Positions 1-10,499 of a DNA stretch of 64,000 nucleotides are shown piece after piece (the stretch's first letter is position 1; each line of letters starts with the position of its first letter). A program made the translations under genes and the position numbers. This DNA comes from Prorocentrum cordatum (taxonomy: Eukaryota > Sar > Dinophyceae > Prorocentrales > Prorocentraceae): assembly GCA_963575745.1 (NCBI GenBank), contig CAUYUJ010019903.1, positions 32,995 through 96,994 on the forward strand, read 5' to 3'. The notes beneath the pieces were generated by a model. That model was not told where the DNA came from. It made no database searches and saw nothing but the letters and a program-made list of their open reading frames with translations.

Positions 1-110
1 TCGAAGCCCGCGGGGTTGTCCCAACGGCTTGGTCTTGCGCGCCAACGGCTCGCGGGGTTGTCCCGACAGCCTGGCCCGCGGGGTTGTCCCAACGGCTGCG
101 CGACGTGACC
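1..110. repeat. GC-rich minisatellite (GGGGTTGTCCC motif)
   Basis: Three copies of a cgcggggttgtccc-type motif separated by aacggc or similar. A related gttgtcccgcggg series occurs at 33475-33540. Positions 111-390 show no recognisable gene; the open frames there are GC-rich shadows. Confidence 0.6.
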
Positions 111-390
111 AGTAGAGAACGCGCCTGTGCTGGCCGTGGCGGCGACGGCGCCGAGGAACATCGACATGCGCGCTCATGCAACAGGAAGGGGAGGAGGTGG
201 CGGGGCGCGGAACAAACAGGGGGGCGAGGATGGGGACAACGTAAGGAGTGGAAGGGGGGCCCGCGCCAAGGCGAGAGGAAATATACGCAGAAGAGACAGC
301 CAGGACGCCTCACCAACCACGAGGACGACGGTGATGGCTTTTTCCAGATTCGCCCAGAGGATTCTTATGTGGGGTTCTTCCGTCGGAGTA

Positions 391-945
391 ATTTTTTACA
401 GTCAGGATGGGAGGGCCCGCAGCCCGCATGGACGTCCGCGCGCGATGCGCGCCGCGTCCCATTGCTGCCACATATTTCGCACCGTCGGCGACAAGGCAGG
501 CCATGCTGAGAAGAAAAAACGAAGACTTTGTATCGATTTTTTACAGTCAGGATGGGCGGGCCCAGATTGACTGCCGCGCGCGATGTGCGCCGCGTCCCAT
601 ATGTGCGCCGCGTCCCACTGCTGCCACATATTTCGCACCGTCGGCGACAAGGCAGGCCATGCTGAGAGGAAAAAACGAAGACTTTATATTGATTGTTTAC
701 AGTCAGGATGGGCTGGCCCAGATAGAGTGCCGCGCGCGATGTGCGCCGCGTCCCATTCCTGCCACGCTTTTCGCATCGTCGACGACACAAAAGACGATGT
801 TGAGCAGAAAAACGGCCACTTTGTATTGATTTTTTAAAGTCCGGATGGGAGGTCCCGGATCGGGTTGCTATCGGCCGGGATACGAGGTAGGTGGGGGTAT
901 ATAATAATCAAGAACAAGGATGTGGGTGTGGGTGTGGGTGTGGGT
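391..945 (+). repeat. ~145-bp tandem repeat, 3 units plus tail (locus 1)
   Basis: Units begin attttttaca/gtcaggatggg at 391, 536 and 692 and end about 829 (periods 145, 156, 137). The long second unit contains an internal repeat of gtgcgccgcgtccca. Units share gccacatatttcgcaccgtc or a close variant and end in an A-rich stretch. A distinct tail (842-945) contains tatcggccgggatacgagg, tatataataat and a short GTGGGT run. The whole block recurs at 2094-2480. Overlapping ORFs on both strands are by-products of the repeat. Confidence 0.8.
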
Positions 946-1227
946 CAAGCTAGCCAGCTCGAGCGAGTCAAGCATGGCATGTCCATTCCCACCCGCCCTC
1001 CCACAACATAAGAAACAGTGATGGCACAACTGGGGGCTGCGCGGGCATTTCAGTGCGAGTGGAGGATACCCCAGGACACCGCATTGACGTCCGCGCGGGA
1101 TGTGCGCCGCGTCCCATTCCCGCCACGCATTTCGCATCGTCGACGACAAGACTGGCCATGTTGAAAGGAACAACGGACACGTTCCGCCCTCCCACAACAT
1201 AAGAAACAATGCTGGCGCAACTGGGTG
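946..1227. repeat. Partial 145-bp unit between two short direct repeats
   Basis: A partial 145-bp-family unit spans about 1076-1170. It lies between two copies of ccctcccacaacataagaaa (near 995 and 1187), each followed by a gcacaactggg-like sequence. No gene seen. Confidence 0.55.
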
Positions 1228-1252
1228 TTGGCGCGTAGTGGTAGTAGTAGTA

Positions 1253-1309
<57 letters not shown>

Positions 1310-1313
1310 CTAC

Positions 1314-1355
<42 letters not shown>

Positions 1356-1420
1356 CACTAGTAGTGGTAGTGGTAGTAGTAGTAGTAGCAGTAGTAGTAG
1401 TAGTCGTAGTAGTAGTCGTC

Positions 1421-1498
<78 letters not shown>

Positions 1499-1520
1499 CT
1501 AGTAGTAGTGTAGTCGTAGT

Positions 1521-1578
<58 letters not shown>

Positions 1579-1595
1579 CGTAGCGTAGTAGTCGT

Positions 1596-1627
<32 letters not shown>

Positions 1628-1717
1628 TAGTAGTAGTAGTTGTGTAGTCGTTGTAGTAGTAGTAGTGTGGGTAGTGGTAGTGGTAGTGGTAGTGTAGTGG
1701 TAGTGGTAGTGGTAGTG

Positions 1718-1784
<67 letters not shown>

Positions 1785-1790
1785 AGTGGG
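1228..1790. repeat. TAG/GTA trinucleotide microsatellite
   Basis: Several hundred bases of nearly uninterrupted (TAG)n, with TCG, TGG and CTA variants toward 1600-1700. All frames stay open as poly-Ser, Val, Thr or Leu, so none of the ORFs here is a credible gene. A second block lies at 1985-2075. Sequence 1791-1984 between them is a degenerated version. Confidence 0.95.
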
Positions 1791-1984
1791 GATACGAATA
1801 GGTAGTAGTTGTAGTAGCACGAGTAATCATACGAGTCGTATAAGCAGAAGTATTACAGGTAGTACAAGTACTCGTACGAGTAGTAGTACAGAGTAGTAGC
1901 ACTATGAAAGTAGAAGTACTAGTAATACGTTTACTACTGCTAGACTAGTAGTAATGCCATTGGTATTACAATTTGCAGAACAAG

Positions 1985-2004
1985 TAGTAGCAGGAGTAGT
2001 AGTG

Positions 2005-2062
<58 letters not shown>

Positions 2063-2075
2063 CAGTCGTCGTACC
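1985..2075. repeat. TAG microsatellite, second block
   Basis: A (TAG)n run of about 90 bases, followed directly by the second copy of the 145-bp repeat family. Confidence 0.9.
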
Positions 2076-2093
2076 AATGGTACTAGTAGCACT

Positions 2094-2480
2094 AGTCAGG
2101 ATGGGAGGGCCCGCAGCCCGCATGGACGTCCGCGCGCGATGTGCGCCGCGTCCCATTGCTGCCACATATTTCGCACCGTCGGCGACAAGGCAGGCCATGC
2201 TGAGAGGAAAAAACGAAGACTTTGTATGGATTTTTTAAAGTCAGGGTGGGCGGGCCCAGATTGACTGCCGCGCGCGATGTGCGCCGCGTCCCATTCCTGC
2301 CACGCTTTCGCATCGTCGACGACAAGAAAGCCGATGCTGATAAGAAAAACGGCCACTTTGTATTGATTTTTTACGGTCCGGATGGGAGGTCCCGGATTTG
2401 GTTGCTATCGGCCGGGATACGAGGTAGGTGGGGGTATATAATAATAGGGAACAAGGATGTGGGTGTGGGTGTGGGTGTGG
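2094..2480 (+). repeat. 145-bp repeat family, locus 2
   Basis: Two units (about 2094-2231 and 2232-2371), then the same tail as at 842-945, including tatcggccgggatacgagg, and again running into GTGGGT repeats. Together with locus 1 this is a duplicated block that always ends in a GT-type microsatellite. Confidence 0.8.
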
Positions 2481-3000
2481 GTGTGGGTGTGTGTTTGTGG
2501 GTGTGCGTGTGTGGGTGCGTGTGCGTGTGCGTGTGCGTGTGCGTGTACGTGTGCGTGTGCGTGTGCGTGTGTCGTGAGTGTGCTGTGTGTATGTATATGT
2601 GTGTGCGCGTTCGTGTGTGTGTGTGCCTGTGTGTGCGCGTGTGCGTGGGTGCGTGCGTGGGTGTGTGTGTGTGTGTGTGTGTGTGGGTGTGTGTTTGTGT
2701 TTTTGTGTGTATTTGCGTGTTTGTGTGTGTGCTGGTGTGCGGGTGCGTGCGGGTGCGTGCGGGTGCGGGTGCGTGCGGGTGCGTGCGGGTGCGTGCGGGT
2801 GCGTGCGGGTGCGTGCGGGTGCGTGCGGGTGCGTGCGGGTGCGTGAGCGTGCGTGCGCGTGCGTGCGCGTGCGTGCGCGTGCGTACACGTGCGCGCGCGT
2901 GCGTGTGTGCGTGCGTGCGTGCGTGGATGTGTGTGCGTGCGTGCGTGCGTGCGTGCGTGCGTGTGTGTGTGTGTGTGTGTGTGTGCGTGTGTGTGTTGTG
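2455..3000. repeat. GT / GTGCGGGTGC microsatellite and minisatellite
   Basis: (GTGGGT)n changes to (GTGCGT)n, then (GT)n, then (GTGCGG)n, then (GTGCGC)n and back to (GT)n. The Cys/Val/Arg- or His/Thr-rich reading frames on both strands are artefacts. 3001-3380 is unique GC-rich sequence with no recognisable gene. Confidence 0.95.
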
Positions 3001-3380
3001 TGCGTTGTTTGCGTATGAAAATGGCAGTGTTGTTCCGGCGCGGCGCATGCGTCGGTTTCGCCTCGCTCATTTGTGAGTTGGCCGCCCGAGAGAGCTGCGT
3101 GGTGCTCGTCGCAGCGCCGCGCAGAGATGTTCTGAAGTTCCGCTCCCGCCCGTGTGCGGCCTGTGTTTTGCCCCCTCGCCAAGTCGTCGAAAGTGTGACC
3201 GCCCGCGGGCGCCTTCCGTTCACTAGGTAGGAGTGCCTTCCAGTCCTACTACCAAGTTGTACCACCATTGGTTATCATGTCATGTTATTTGGGGGAGGGT
3301 CGAAATGGGCTGGGGCGGCCGACTCGATCTGGCTAACTCGGCTCCTATTCCTACCCCTGTTTCTGCCCTTCCTTGACATC

Positions 3381-3440
3381 ATTCTCCTCCTCCTCCTCCT
3401 CCTCCTCCTCCTCCTCCTCCTCCTCCTCCTCCTCCTCCTA
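3381..3440. repeat. CTC microsatellite
   Basis: About 20 copies of CTC. The flanking sequence 3441-3760 shows no gene I recognise. Confidence 0.9.
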
Positions 3441-3765
3441 CCGCTGATATGAGCGCTGATGTTTCTCCTCTTCCTCTTGCTCCACCTTCTATTGCTACGA
3501 CTACTGCTACTGCTATTGCTGCTACTCCTATCCGCAATCATGGTTCACAGTCGGCGACATCCGTTGGCCCACCTAGCAGGACCTAGCACCCCGAACCTCC
3601 ACAAAGCGGGGTGCCATTCTGATGGTGACGCTCCGCACCGACACGTTGAGCACATGGAGTGTTCATCTCATCTTGTGCCTACGTCGCAGTGGCGTACACG
3701 CTCAAACAGCTTCTCGTCATGGCAGTGAGCACCATGCCCAACTCATGTGCGTGATTCCTCTCACC

Positions 3766-3852
3766 CACACGCACGCACACACGCACACACGCGCACGCGC
3801 ACGCACGCACACGCATGCACACACACACACACACACGCACGCACACACGCGC
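3766..3852. repeat. CA/CGCA microsatellite
   Basis: A CACGCA and CACACA run of about 85 bases. Confidence 0.9.
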
Positions 3853-4675
3853 AAGAAGCCGCGCGGCAAGCGCACGGGCAGCGGGCACCTCGTACGCAGG
3901 AACATCTTCACAGTCCACCATCTGCACTTACACACCAAGAGGTCCGCGCTCTGCATGTAGTGTGACATTCCATTCGCGATGAGCGCCATGCTCATTTCGT
4001 TCCCGAGACTTCCCCAATGCACCTGATGATTCTACGCCGCCGCTTTCGCCCTTCCGGCTGGAGCATGTTCGGCATCCATTCGTCTGTTGCTTTTATGCCA
4101 TGGCCTTATTTATTCGGCCCTTCCAAGACTTAAACCTCCCCTCTCGTACCCAGACCGCTTCCTCTTTGAATCTTCTCTCCCGCATCCCCTCACCCCTTCC
4201 CTCGGGTTCTCCTTCCATTCCTTTGTGCTCCTGTCCAGATTTTTTTTCACAAGCGCCACACAAAGTTCCATACTGCTTCTTCGTGAGCTTCCACTATACG
4301 GACCAGGCAATCTGCACGGGCCTGTCCAGCCTAAGATCGAGCATTCCCGTTCCGACCATTCCGAACATTCCGCTAAAAAGCGATTTGGAGCCGACTGACG
4401 TCATGGCCATTTCGCGCAGGGATCGATGCCCCACCAAAGAGCATCACGCCTGACACAACGACCTAACGCTCGTCGTCGACACATCAATGTCTACAACGCC
4501 AACGTCGTGATGCAGCACCGGCTGGACAGCGGGAAGACTGGAGTTTGAGTGGATGGCAGTATATCCGTAAGGGCTTCGCCCCCTGCCGCCGGCCCCCTCT
4601 CTCGGAGAATGGGCCATGGAAGAGCGAAGTCATGAGGCTTTGGCTTCGCCGTGAAGCAGTGACGGGACCTGTTTG
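3853..4675. other. Unassigned sequence
   Basis: Moderate-GC unique sequence. The short open frames on both strands have no recognisable domain or conserved motif. I see no RNA gene. Confidence 0.4.
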
Positions 4676-6385
4676 TTTTTCGACCCTGACCCTACGGATC
4701 TGCGTCACGGGTGCCACCGAATTTCAGAAATGTGGCAAATCCCATGTGTTTTTGGACACTGACCCTTCTTCGAATCTGCATGAGGGGTGCCGCCGACTTT
4801 CAGTAATGTGGCAAGTTGTTGGACCCTGACCCTGCCGATCTGCGTGAGGGTGCCGCCGAATTTCAGACATGTAGCAAATCCCATATGTTTTTGGACCCTG
4901 ACCCCGCCGATCTGCGTGAGGGGTGCCACCGAATTTCAAAAATGTAGCAAATCCCTTGTCTTTTTCGACCCTGACCTGCCGATCTGCATGAGGGGTGCCA
5001 CCGACTTTCAGACATGTAGCAAATCCCAAGTGTTTTTGCACCCTGACCCCGCCGATCTGCGTGAGGGGTGCCACCGAATTTTGTGACATGTAGCAAATCC
5101 CATATGTTTTTGCACCCTGACCCCGCCGATCTGCGTGAGGGGTGCCACCGGATGCTAGAAAAGTGGCGAATCCCATGTGTTTTTGCACCTTGACCCCGCC
5201 GATCTGCATGAGTGGTGCCGCCGAATTTCAGAAATGTGGCAAATCCCATTTGTTGTTGGACCTTGACCCTGCCGATCTGCGTGAGGGTGCCGCCGAATGT
5301 CAGAAATGTATCAAATCCCACATGCTTTTGGACCCTGACCCCGCCGATCTGCGTGAGGGGTGCCACCGAATTTCAAAAATGTAGCAAATCCCTTGTCTTT
5401 TTCGACCCTGACCTGCCGATCTGCATGAGGGGTGCCACCGACTTTCAGACATGTAGCAAATCCCAAGTGTTTTTGCACCCTGACCCCGCCGATCTGCGTG
5501 AGGGGTGCCACCGAATTTTAGAAATGTGGCAAATCCCTTTTGTTTTTGCACCCTGACCCCGCCGATCTGCATGAGGGGTGCCGCCGACTTTCAAACATGT
5601 GGCAAATCCCGTTGGTTGTTGGACCTTGACCTTGCCGATCTGCGTGAGGGTGCCGCCGAATTTCAGAAATGTAGCAAATCCCATATGTTTTTGGACCCTG
5701 ACCCCGCCGATCTGCGTGAGGGGTGCCACCGAATTTCAAAAATGTAGCAAATCCCTGTCTTTTTCGACCCTGATCCGCCGATCTGCATGAGGGGTGCCAC
5801 CGACTTTCAGACATGCAGCAAATCCCATGTGTTTTTGGACCCTGACCCTGCCGATCTGCGTGAGGGGTGCCACCGAATCTTAGAAATGTGGCAAATCCCA
5901 TGTGTTTTTGCACCCTGACCCCGCCGATCTGCATGAGGGGTGCCGCCGACTTTCAAACATGTGGCAAATCCTTTGTGTTTTTGCACCCTGAATCCGCCGA
6001 TCTGCGTGAGGGGTGCTAGAAAATTTAAGAAATGTTGCAAATCCCATATGTTTTTGGACCCTGACTCTGCGGTCTGAGTGAGGGGTGCCACCGAATGTCA
6101 GAATAGTGGCAAATCGCATGTGGTTTTGCACCCTGACCCCGCCGTTCTGCATGAGGGGTGCCACCGAATTTCAAACATGTAGCAAATCCCATGTGTTTTT
6201 GGACCCTGACCCGCCGATCTGCGTGAGGGGTGTCACCGAATGTCAGAATGGTGGCAAATCCCATGTGTTTTTGGACCCTGACCCCGTCGATCTGCGTGAG
6301 GGGTGCCACCGAATTTTAGAAATGTGGCAAATCCTTTGTGTTTTTGGACCCTGACCCCGCCGATCTGCGTGAGGGGTGTAATTTT
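4676..6385. repeat. 73-bp satellite, about 23 copies, with higher-order structure
   Basis: The unit contains ccgatctgcgtgagggg, then a gccaccgaatttcagaa-like stretch, then tgtggcaaatccc and gtttttg. Measured periods between equivalent points are 73-74 bases. A variant unit with tttttcgacc occurs at 4961, 5398 and 5760, that is 437 and then 362 bases apart (about six and then five units), which shows multi-unit amplification. Because 73 is not a multiple of three, the ~94-codon ORFs that recur on both strands are not proteins. Confidence 0.93.
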
Positions 6386-6404
6386 TTACTTACCCCAGCA
6401 ATTC

Positions 6405-6600
6405 AGACAATACGATTTGGGCGTGGTAAAAATGCATGTTTTGGGCCTCCCCCCCTCGCGCGGTCCATCAACAAGGAACAGTAAGCAGCAAGAAGCAGAA
6501 CTGTAACAGTGAAAACTGGAAACTGCAACTGGCATAGGAAACTGCGAACCTGCGGCCTACAGCCTGGTGGCCCCACAAGGGGGCCGGTGGATTTCCAACA
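6405..6600 (+). repeat. Dispersed repeat R1, copy 1
   Basis: Aligns along its length with 46233-46440. Shared landmarks are cgatttggg/cgtggtaaa, cccctcgcgcgg, the agcagaa/gcaactgg stretch, and the near-identical segment from ctacagcctggtggcccc through gggggccgg. It starts where the 73-bp satellite ends. No open frame is shared by the two copies, so it is probably a non-coding interspersed element. Confidence 0.7.
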
Positions 6601-6704
6601 TGTGTGGTTGTTGTCGCTTTGGTTGGGCATTTCCAGCATGACTGGGTGTTTCATCATCGGTTGGCGTTTCCATTGCGCTTGCTCCAATCTGCCCAGCACG
6701 GTTT

Positions 6705-6872
6705 GTCACCACCCACCAAACCACCCCAACCCAACCCGAAGGCTCAGATTTACCCTCGATTTCCAGAGGGGGGGGGTCGGGAAACATTGAAAAAACACAT
6801 GTGGAACCCTTACCCCCCCCAACCCGAAATTCGGGTCTTCGGGTTGGGTTGGGGTGGTCTGGTAGGTAGTCA
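6705..6872. repeat. Foldback element 1 (inverted repeat)
   Basis: Arms 6707-6760 and 6815-6871 are inverted copies; the best part is 21 bases perfect (6721-6741 against 6837-6857, containing ccaacccaacccgaag). The loop holds a G run and an A-rich stretch. No transposase frame lies inside. Foldback 2 follows 170 bases later. Confidence 0.75.
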
Positions 6873-7043
6873 GTTTGAGGCCTCCGAGAAAGGCAGCAGC
6901 AGAGTCGTCGCGAGAGGACGCTGCCACACTTTGGACGTCGCAGCGCAGCAGAGGCGACCCGCACGCGCGTCGGGGCGAGACCAGGGCACGGCGTCGCGAT
7001 GCAACCCGCACGCAAGGGGGGGGGGGTCGGGGGGCTAGAGGTT

Positions 7044-7213
7044 GACACCAACACCAAGATCGGTGGTGTTCCTCCACCGAGGGAAGAGGATCCCGATCTC
7101 GGTGATGGTGGTAATATTCTGGCTTCCAAGGTGACCGAAATATTACCACCAACACCGAAATCGAGGATCATCTTCCCCCTGTGGAGGCAACCCCCTGTGT
7201 TTGTGTTGGTGCC
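7044..7213. repeat. Foldback element 2 (inverted repeat)
   Basis: Arms of about 80 bases. The left arm begins gacaccaacacc and the right arm ends gtgttggtgcc. The inner ends are perfect (ggtggtaatatt at 7107-7118, aatattaccacc at 7139-7150) around a 20-base loop. Conserved islands include gatctcggtg / aacaccgaaatc and tcctccac / gtggagg. Non-coding and MITE-like, but I saw no clear target duplication. Confidence 0.75.
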
Positions 7214-7300
7214 AATTTCCGGGCCTCCCAGGGGGGGGGGGGGGGGCGAGGAAAGCGGGAGGGCGGCCGCGGAGGGCTTGGCATCGCTCTTCGGTGGGGA

Positions 7301-7388
7301 CCATCGAGGAGCATCCTCGGTCATTGGGCGAAGAAGCCACGCCCGAAGCCGACAAGTACACAGGGAATGGACGTCCGAGCGATGCCCA
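7301..7388 (+). repeat. Dispersed repeat R2, copy 1
   Basis: Matches 36317-36402: ccatcgagga, catcct..g.tcatt, ggcgaa, then ggaatggacgtccgagcgatg (one base different in the second copy). The upstream word cttggcatcgctc is also shared. Role unknown. Confidence 0.6.
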
Positions 7389-7482
7389 GGAGCCGTAACT
7401 CGCTGAGCCCTCTACAGACTGTCATGTTGGTAAACCCATAAAAAGTACCAGAAAAGTGTCCCAAAAGTGTTATTATCGATGT

Positions 7483-7508
7483 GTGTGTGTGTGTGTGTGT
7501 GTGTGTGA
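7483..7508. repeat. GT microsatellite
   Basis: A short (GT)n run. Confidence 0.85.
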
Positions 7509-7559
7509 TAGGTCCTGAAGCTGCTTGCGAAACGTACAAGAAAAGGATACGATGATGGT

Positions 7560-8335
7560 CGCAAAGTGTCGGCCATGGTTTCCAACGCCCCCCTAGGGCG
7601 GGAGGGAGGGGGGGGCCAGGCGCGGGGCACGCCCGCGGCAGGGCCCCGGCGGGCGCGCGGGGGGGGCGGCCGCGGCGGAGGGGCAGGCAACCCTGGCAGC
7701 TGCCGCGGGGGCGGCGCCGCAGAGCACCCGGGGGAGGGGCCAGCAGCCGCAGTGCCAGACCCCCTCGAGTAATGAAAAAATCACGACGGGAGGTTTTTCA
7801 CAATTTTCAGCCTCCGGGGGCCCTCACCGGGCCTCGGGAGCGTCAAAAAACGACTCAGGATGCAAAGCCGGTCATGGGGAAGGGGTCAAGACCTCTGGGG
7901 GTCGACGTAATGAAAAAAATCATTACGTCGGGGGTCTGGGGTGCGGGCGGGGCCCGGCGAGCCGAGGAGCGGGAGCGGCAGGCGGCCGGAGAAGCGGGGC
8001 TTCTGCTCACTCGCGGCCCCCGTGGCTGGGGGGCGCTAGGCCCCGACCCCTTGGAGCAGGGCGCCGGCGCGCGAAGCGAATCCAGCAGCACGCACGAGGA
8101 AACGGCCGAGGAAGACGATCCCAAACCCGCGACCCCGCAGGAGCCCCTTTCCCCAAGTGCACAGCCCCTAAGAGAGGACGCCGCCAGGCGGGGGGGGGCG
8201 GGGGGGCAGCGGCGCGGGGACCGGCGGCGGCCAGGGGCAAAGTGCGCCGGCGCTGCAGAACGGTGGCGGGCAGCGGGCGGGCCAGCGGCGAGGCCGCTGC
8301 GCGGTTAGCCAACCAGCTGCGGGGCACAGTGGGAT
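7560..8335. other. Very GC-rich unassigned stretch with a perfect hairpin
   Basis: Long G and C runs with open frames on both strands (Ala/Gly/Pro/Arg-rich) but no domain. At 7903-7913 and 7920-7930 lies a perfect 11-bp inverted repeat (cgacgtaatga / tcattacgtcg) around six A residues. A related but imperfect taatgaaaaaatca lies near 7770. Confidence 0.5.
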
Positions 8336-8401
8336 GCAGGGTCACTGCTACACAGTCGCCACATTATTTCGACATTCGCAATACGTCATCGCGGAGTAAT
8401 A

Positions 8402-8977
8402 TCAGCCACGAAGAAGCCAGCCACCGTGCGCACGCCATGGGCAACAGCAAGACAACACCGGCATGATTACAAAACCTTCGCCGAGGATGATGAAACTGAT
8501 GTTCTGCAAGGTCAATCGCACAGACGCTTGGGGTGTCTGCAGCGGAAGCGCCTGTCGACAGCCGAGTGCATCCGTTCGGTGCGGGGCCCTGCGGTAAAGG
8601 GCGGACCCGGATCTGCGCCTGGCCAACAGCTCAGCGACGTCCATATTGCGTTGCGTCGTCAGGTAGGACATATGCTGCCGCAACATGGCCACCCCCGCCG
8701 AGTATAGTACGGACGCAGTCGCGGCAGACAAGCGCGCTCTGCGCCAGGCCATCGAAGGATCTTCGGATTGGGTAAACCATGCAAAAGCGCGAACCTGCTT
8801 CTTAGACATCCAAAGATATGGGATGTAAGTTAAGGGTTGTGCAAAGCAGACCTTCACCCAGCTCACATACAGGGTGCGGGCATCGGTTCGAAACCAGCGA
8901 GCTCTGCACGTGATTGAACACTCGCCAACCGCATCGTGCGACTGCGACGCTACCGCGCGGGTGTGAGCGAAAGACAT
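8402..8977 (-). CDS. Unrecognised ORF, 191 codons
   Basis: An open frame on the minus strand in a stretch (8340-9990) of more even base composition than its surroundings. The translation has no low-complexity run and contains a Trp/Arg/Gln-rich middle (WMSKKQVRAFAWFTQ, then WRRARLSAATASVLYSAG). I recognise no family. It lies in a region free of satellites, which is the main reason to list it. It could be the eroded end of a mobile element. The plus-strand frame at 9195-9734 overlaps nothing known either. Coding status is uncertain. Confidence 0.25.
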   Translation of the reverse strand: MSFAHTRAVASQSHDAVGECSITCRARWFRTDARTLYVSWVKVCFAQPLTYIPYLWMSKKQVRAFAWFTQSEDPSMAWRRARLSAATASVLYSAGVAMLRQHMSYLTTQRNMDVAELLARRRSGSALYRRAPHRTDALGCRQALPLQTPQASVRLTLQNISFIILGEGFVIMPVLSCCCPWRAHGGWLLRG

Positions 8978-10160
8978 TTATGCTCAGCCCGGTGCCTGCA
9001 TTGATTCATGTGCTGCGCCGCCTCAAGGTAACAGTATTTGTTTTGGTTCCGCGGCCATACCCCGTGCCACCATCGGCATGTGGTGAGCACTCGCTGGCGA
9101 ACAGTACAATATTTCAAATACTTCGATGGACAGCAACGCACGCGCCATTGGCGGACAGCTCAGATCCTGAGATTATTGTGTCAATACGGGCTGTGTGCGC
9201 GAGACATCACCGCTGCGACTAGCTCATCTCGTAGCCGATGCAAGCAATAGGGGTGCGCAGCCACGTCCGTTGCACATGGTCGCCTACGGCTTATCCGTAC
9301 GCAGATCAGGCACTTTCGCAGATAACTTGAAAGTTACCACCATAGATATGCACCGCCCGCAACTGTACGCGACGGGTGCCCACCGAGAAGGTAAAGCATC
9401 GGGCAAGCCCCAAGTGCACCAGTCATTATCCGAGCAGCGCTGGCTGACGAAGCGCGGCGTCGGGCAAGCATCATTGCACAGCGCAGCGGTATTCCAACGC
9501 GGGCTTTGTTATCATTTTTGCGAACGTTTTTCCGATTTCACAGCAGAAATTCGACTACTGTACTGCAGTAGCGCTGTTACTCGTTTACATCGTGTCTGTG
9601 ATGTGCGCATTAATTTGACCTTGCACTTCCGCGCTCTGCGCGACCTGGTTCAGAACATGTCCGCAGCAACCGCTGCCAGTCTTTGGACCGCATGCGCGCG
9701 TCCCCAGCTCAGCGGGCACACTGCTGCAACATAGTCGTACCTTCGGGCACGCATGCTCAATGGCAGCAGTGCCCCTATACATTCTTACTTTCATTTATCG
9801 CCGAGGGCACGCATTCTTTGGGACAGCGTCCTTTCGCCCTCCGACTCGACGGCACGTCGAAAAGAAATGCTATAGGACATTGTCAAGCCCATCATTGCCC
9901 CAACGCATTTCTTCCATCGAAGAGCGCACTCCCTATATGACCAGTTGTTGTGTAGCTCGCCAGAAGCAGACTATCGGCGACCCACCGGTCATCTAAAAAA
10001 CGAGGCTAAGTACTGACCTTCGTCGACGACGTTGACCGAATCCTAGACTTCGCTTCGCTCGCGGCCGCCAGCATGGAAGCGTGCGTTTTCTGGGCCCACT
10101 GACCCACGATCCCCCGGGCCACTTAGGCCACAGCAGCTGCGAGATCCCAGCCGTCTCGGA
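8978..10160. other. Unassigned unique sequence
   Basis: Mixed-composition DNA without repeats or recognisable domains. A plus-strand frame (9195-9734, 179 codons) is open, but nothing in it identifies a family. Confidence 0.35.
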
Positions 10161-10165
10161 CCGAT

Positions 10166-10376
10166 ATGACCAGCCGGCTATCTCGTCATGAGTAGGGGGG
10201 CACAGGCGAGCCCTACCCCCCCCCCCACGAGGTCTGAGGGGGAGGGGGGGGCTCACTCCGTTCGGGAGCTCCCGAGCGAAGTGCACCCCACACTCCCCCT
10301 CAGAAATCGGGGGGGGGGGGAGGGGTAGGGTTCGCATGTGGCCCCCTAGACATGACCAGCCCGCTATCTCGTCATG
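10166..10376. repeat. Foldback element 3 flanked by 25-bp direct repeats
   Basis: Inner inverted arms are 10206-10243 (gcgagccctacc...ctgagggggag) and 10292-10335 (ctccccctcag...tagggttcgc). The centre holds the palindrome cgggagctcccg. Outside them is a direct repeat with one mismatch, atgaccagccNgctatctcg plus tcatg, at 10166-10190 and 10352-10376. This has the form of an insertion with a target duplication, but 25 bases is long for a MITE. Confidence 0.7.
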
Positions 10377-10499
10377 CAGTTTAGGAAATCATGTTGCGGA
10401 AGATGGACTCCATCCTCGATCTCCCGGGCCACGGCGGACCCTCTGACACTCCGCGCCGCCCCCCCGCGCCCAGACCCGGTGGAGGGCGGAGAGGCAAGG

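Noticed and set aside
1228-1900. Poly-Ser, poly-Thr and poly-Val proteins
   Set aside because: Direct translation of a TAG microsatellite.
2241-3268. Long His/Thr-rich ORFs on the minus strand
   Set aside because: Translation of GT/GCGT repeats; no conserved residues beyond the repeat.
4724-6309. Many ~94-codon ORFs on both strands with near-identical proteins
   Set aside because: They follow a 73-bp non-coding satellite read in changing frames; 73 is not a multiple of three and both strands are equally open.
8840-8930. Possible tRNA (ggttcgaaacc resembling a B box)
   Set aside because: No A box at proper distance and no cloverleaf could be drawn.
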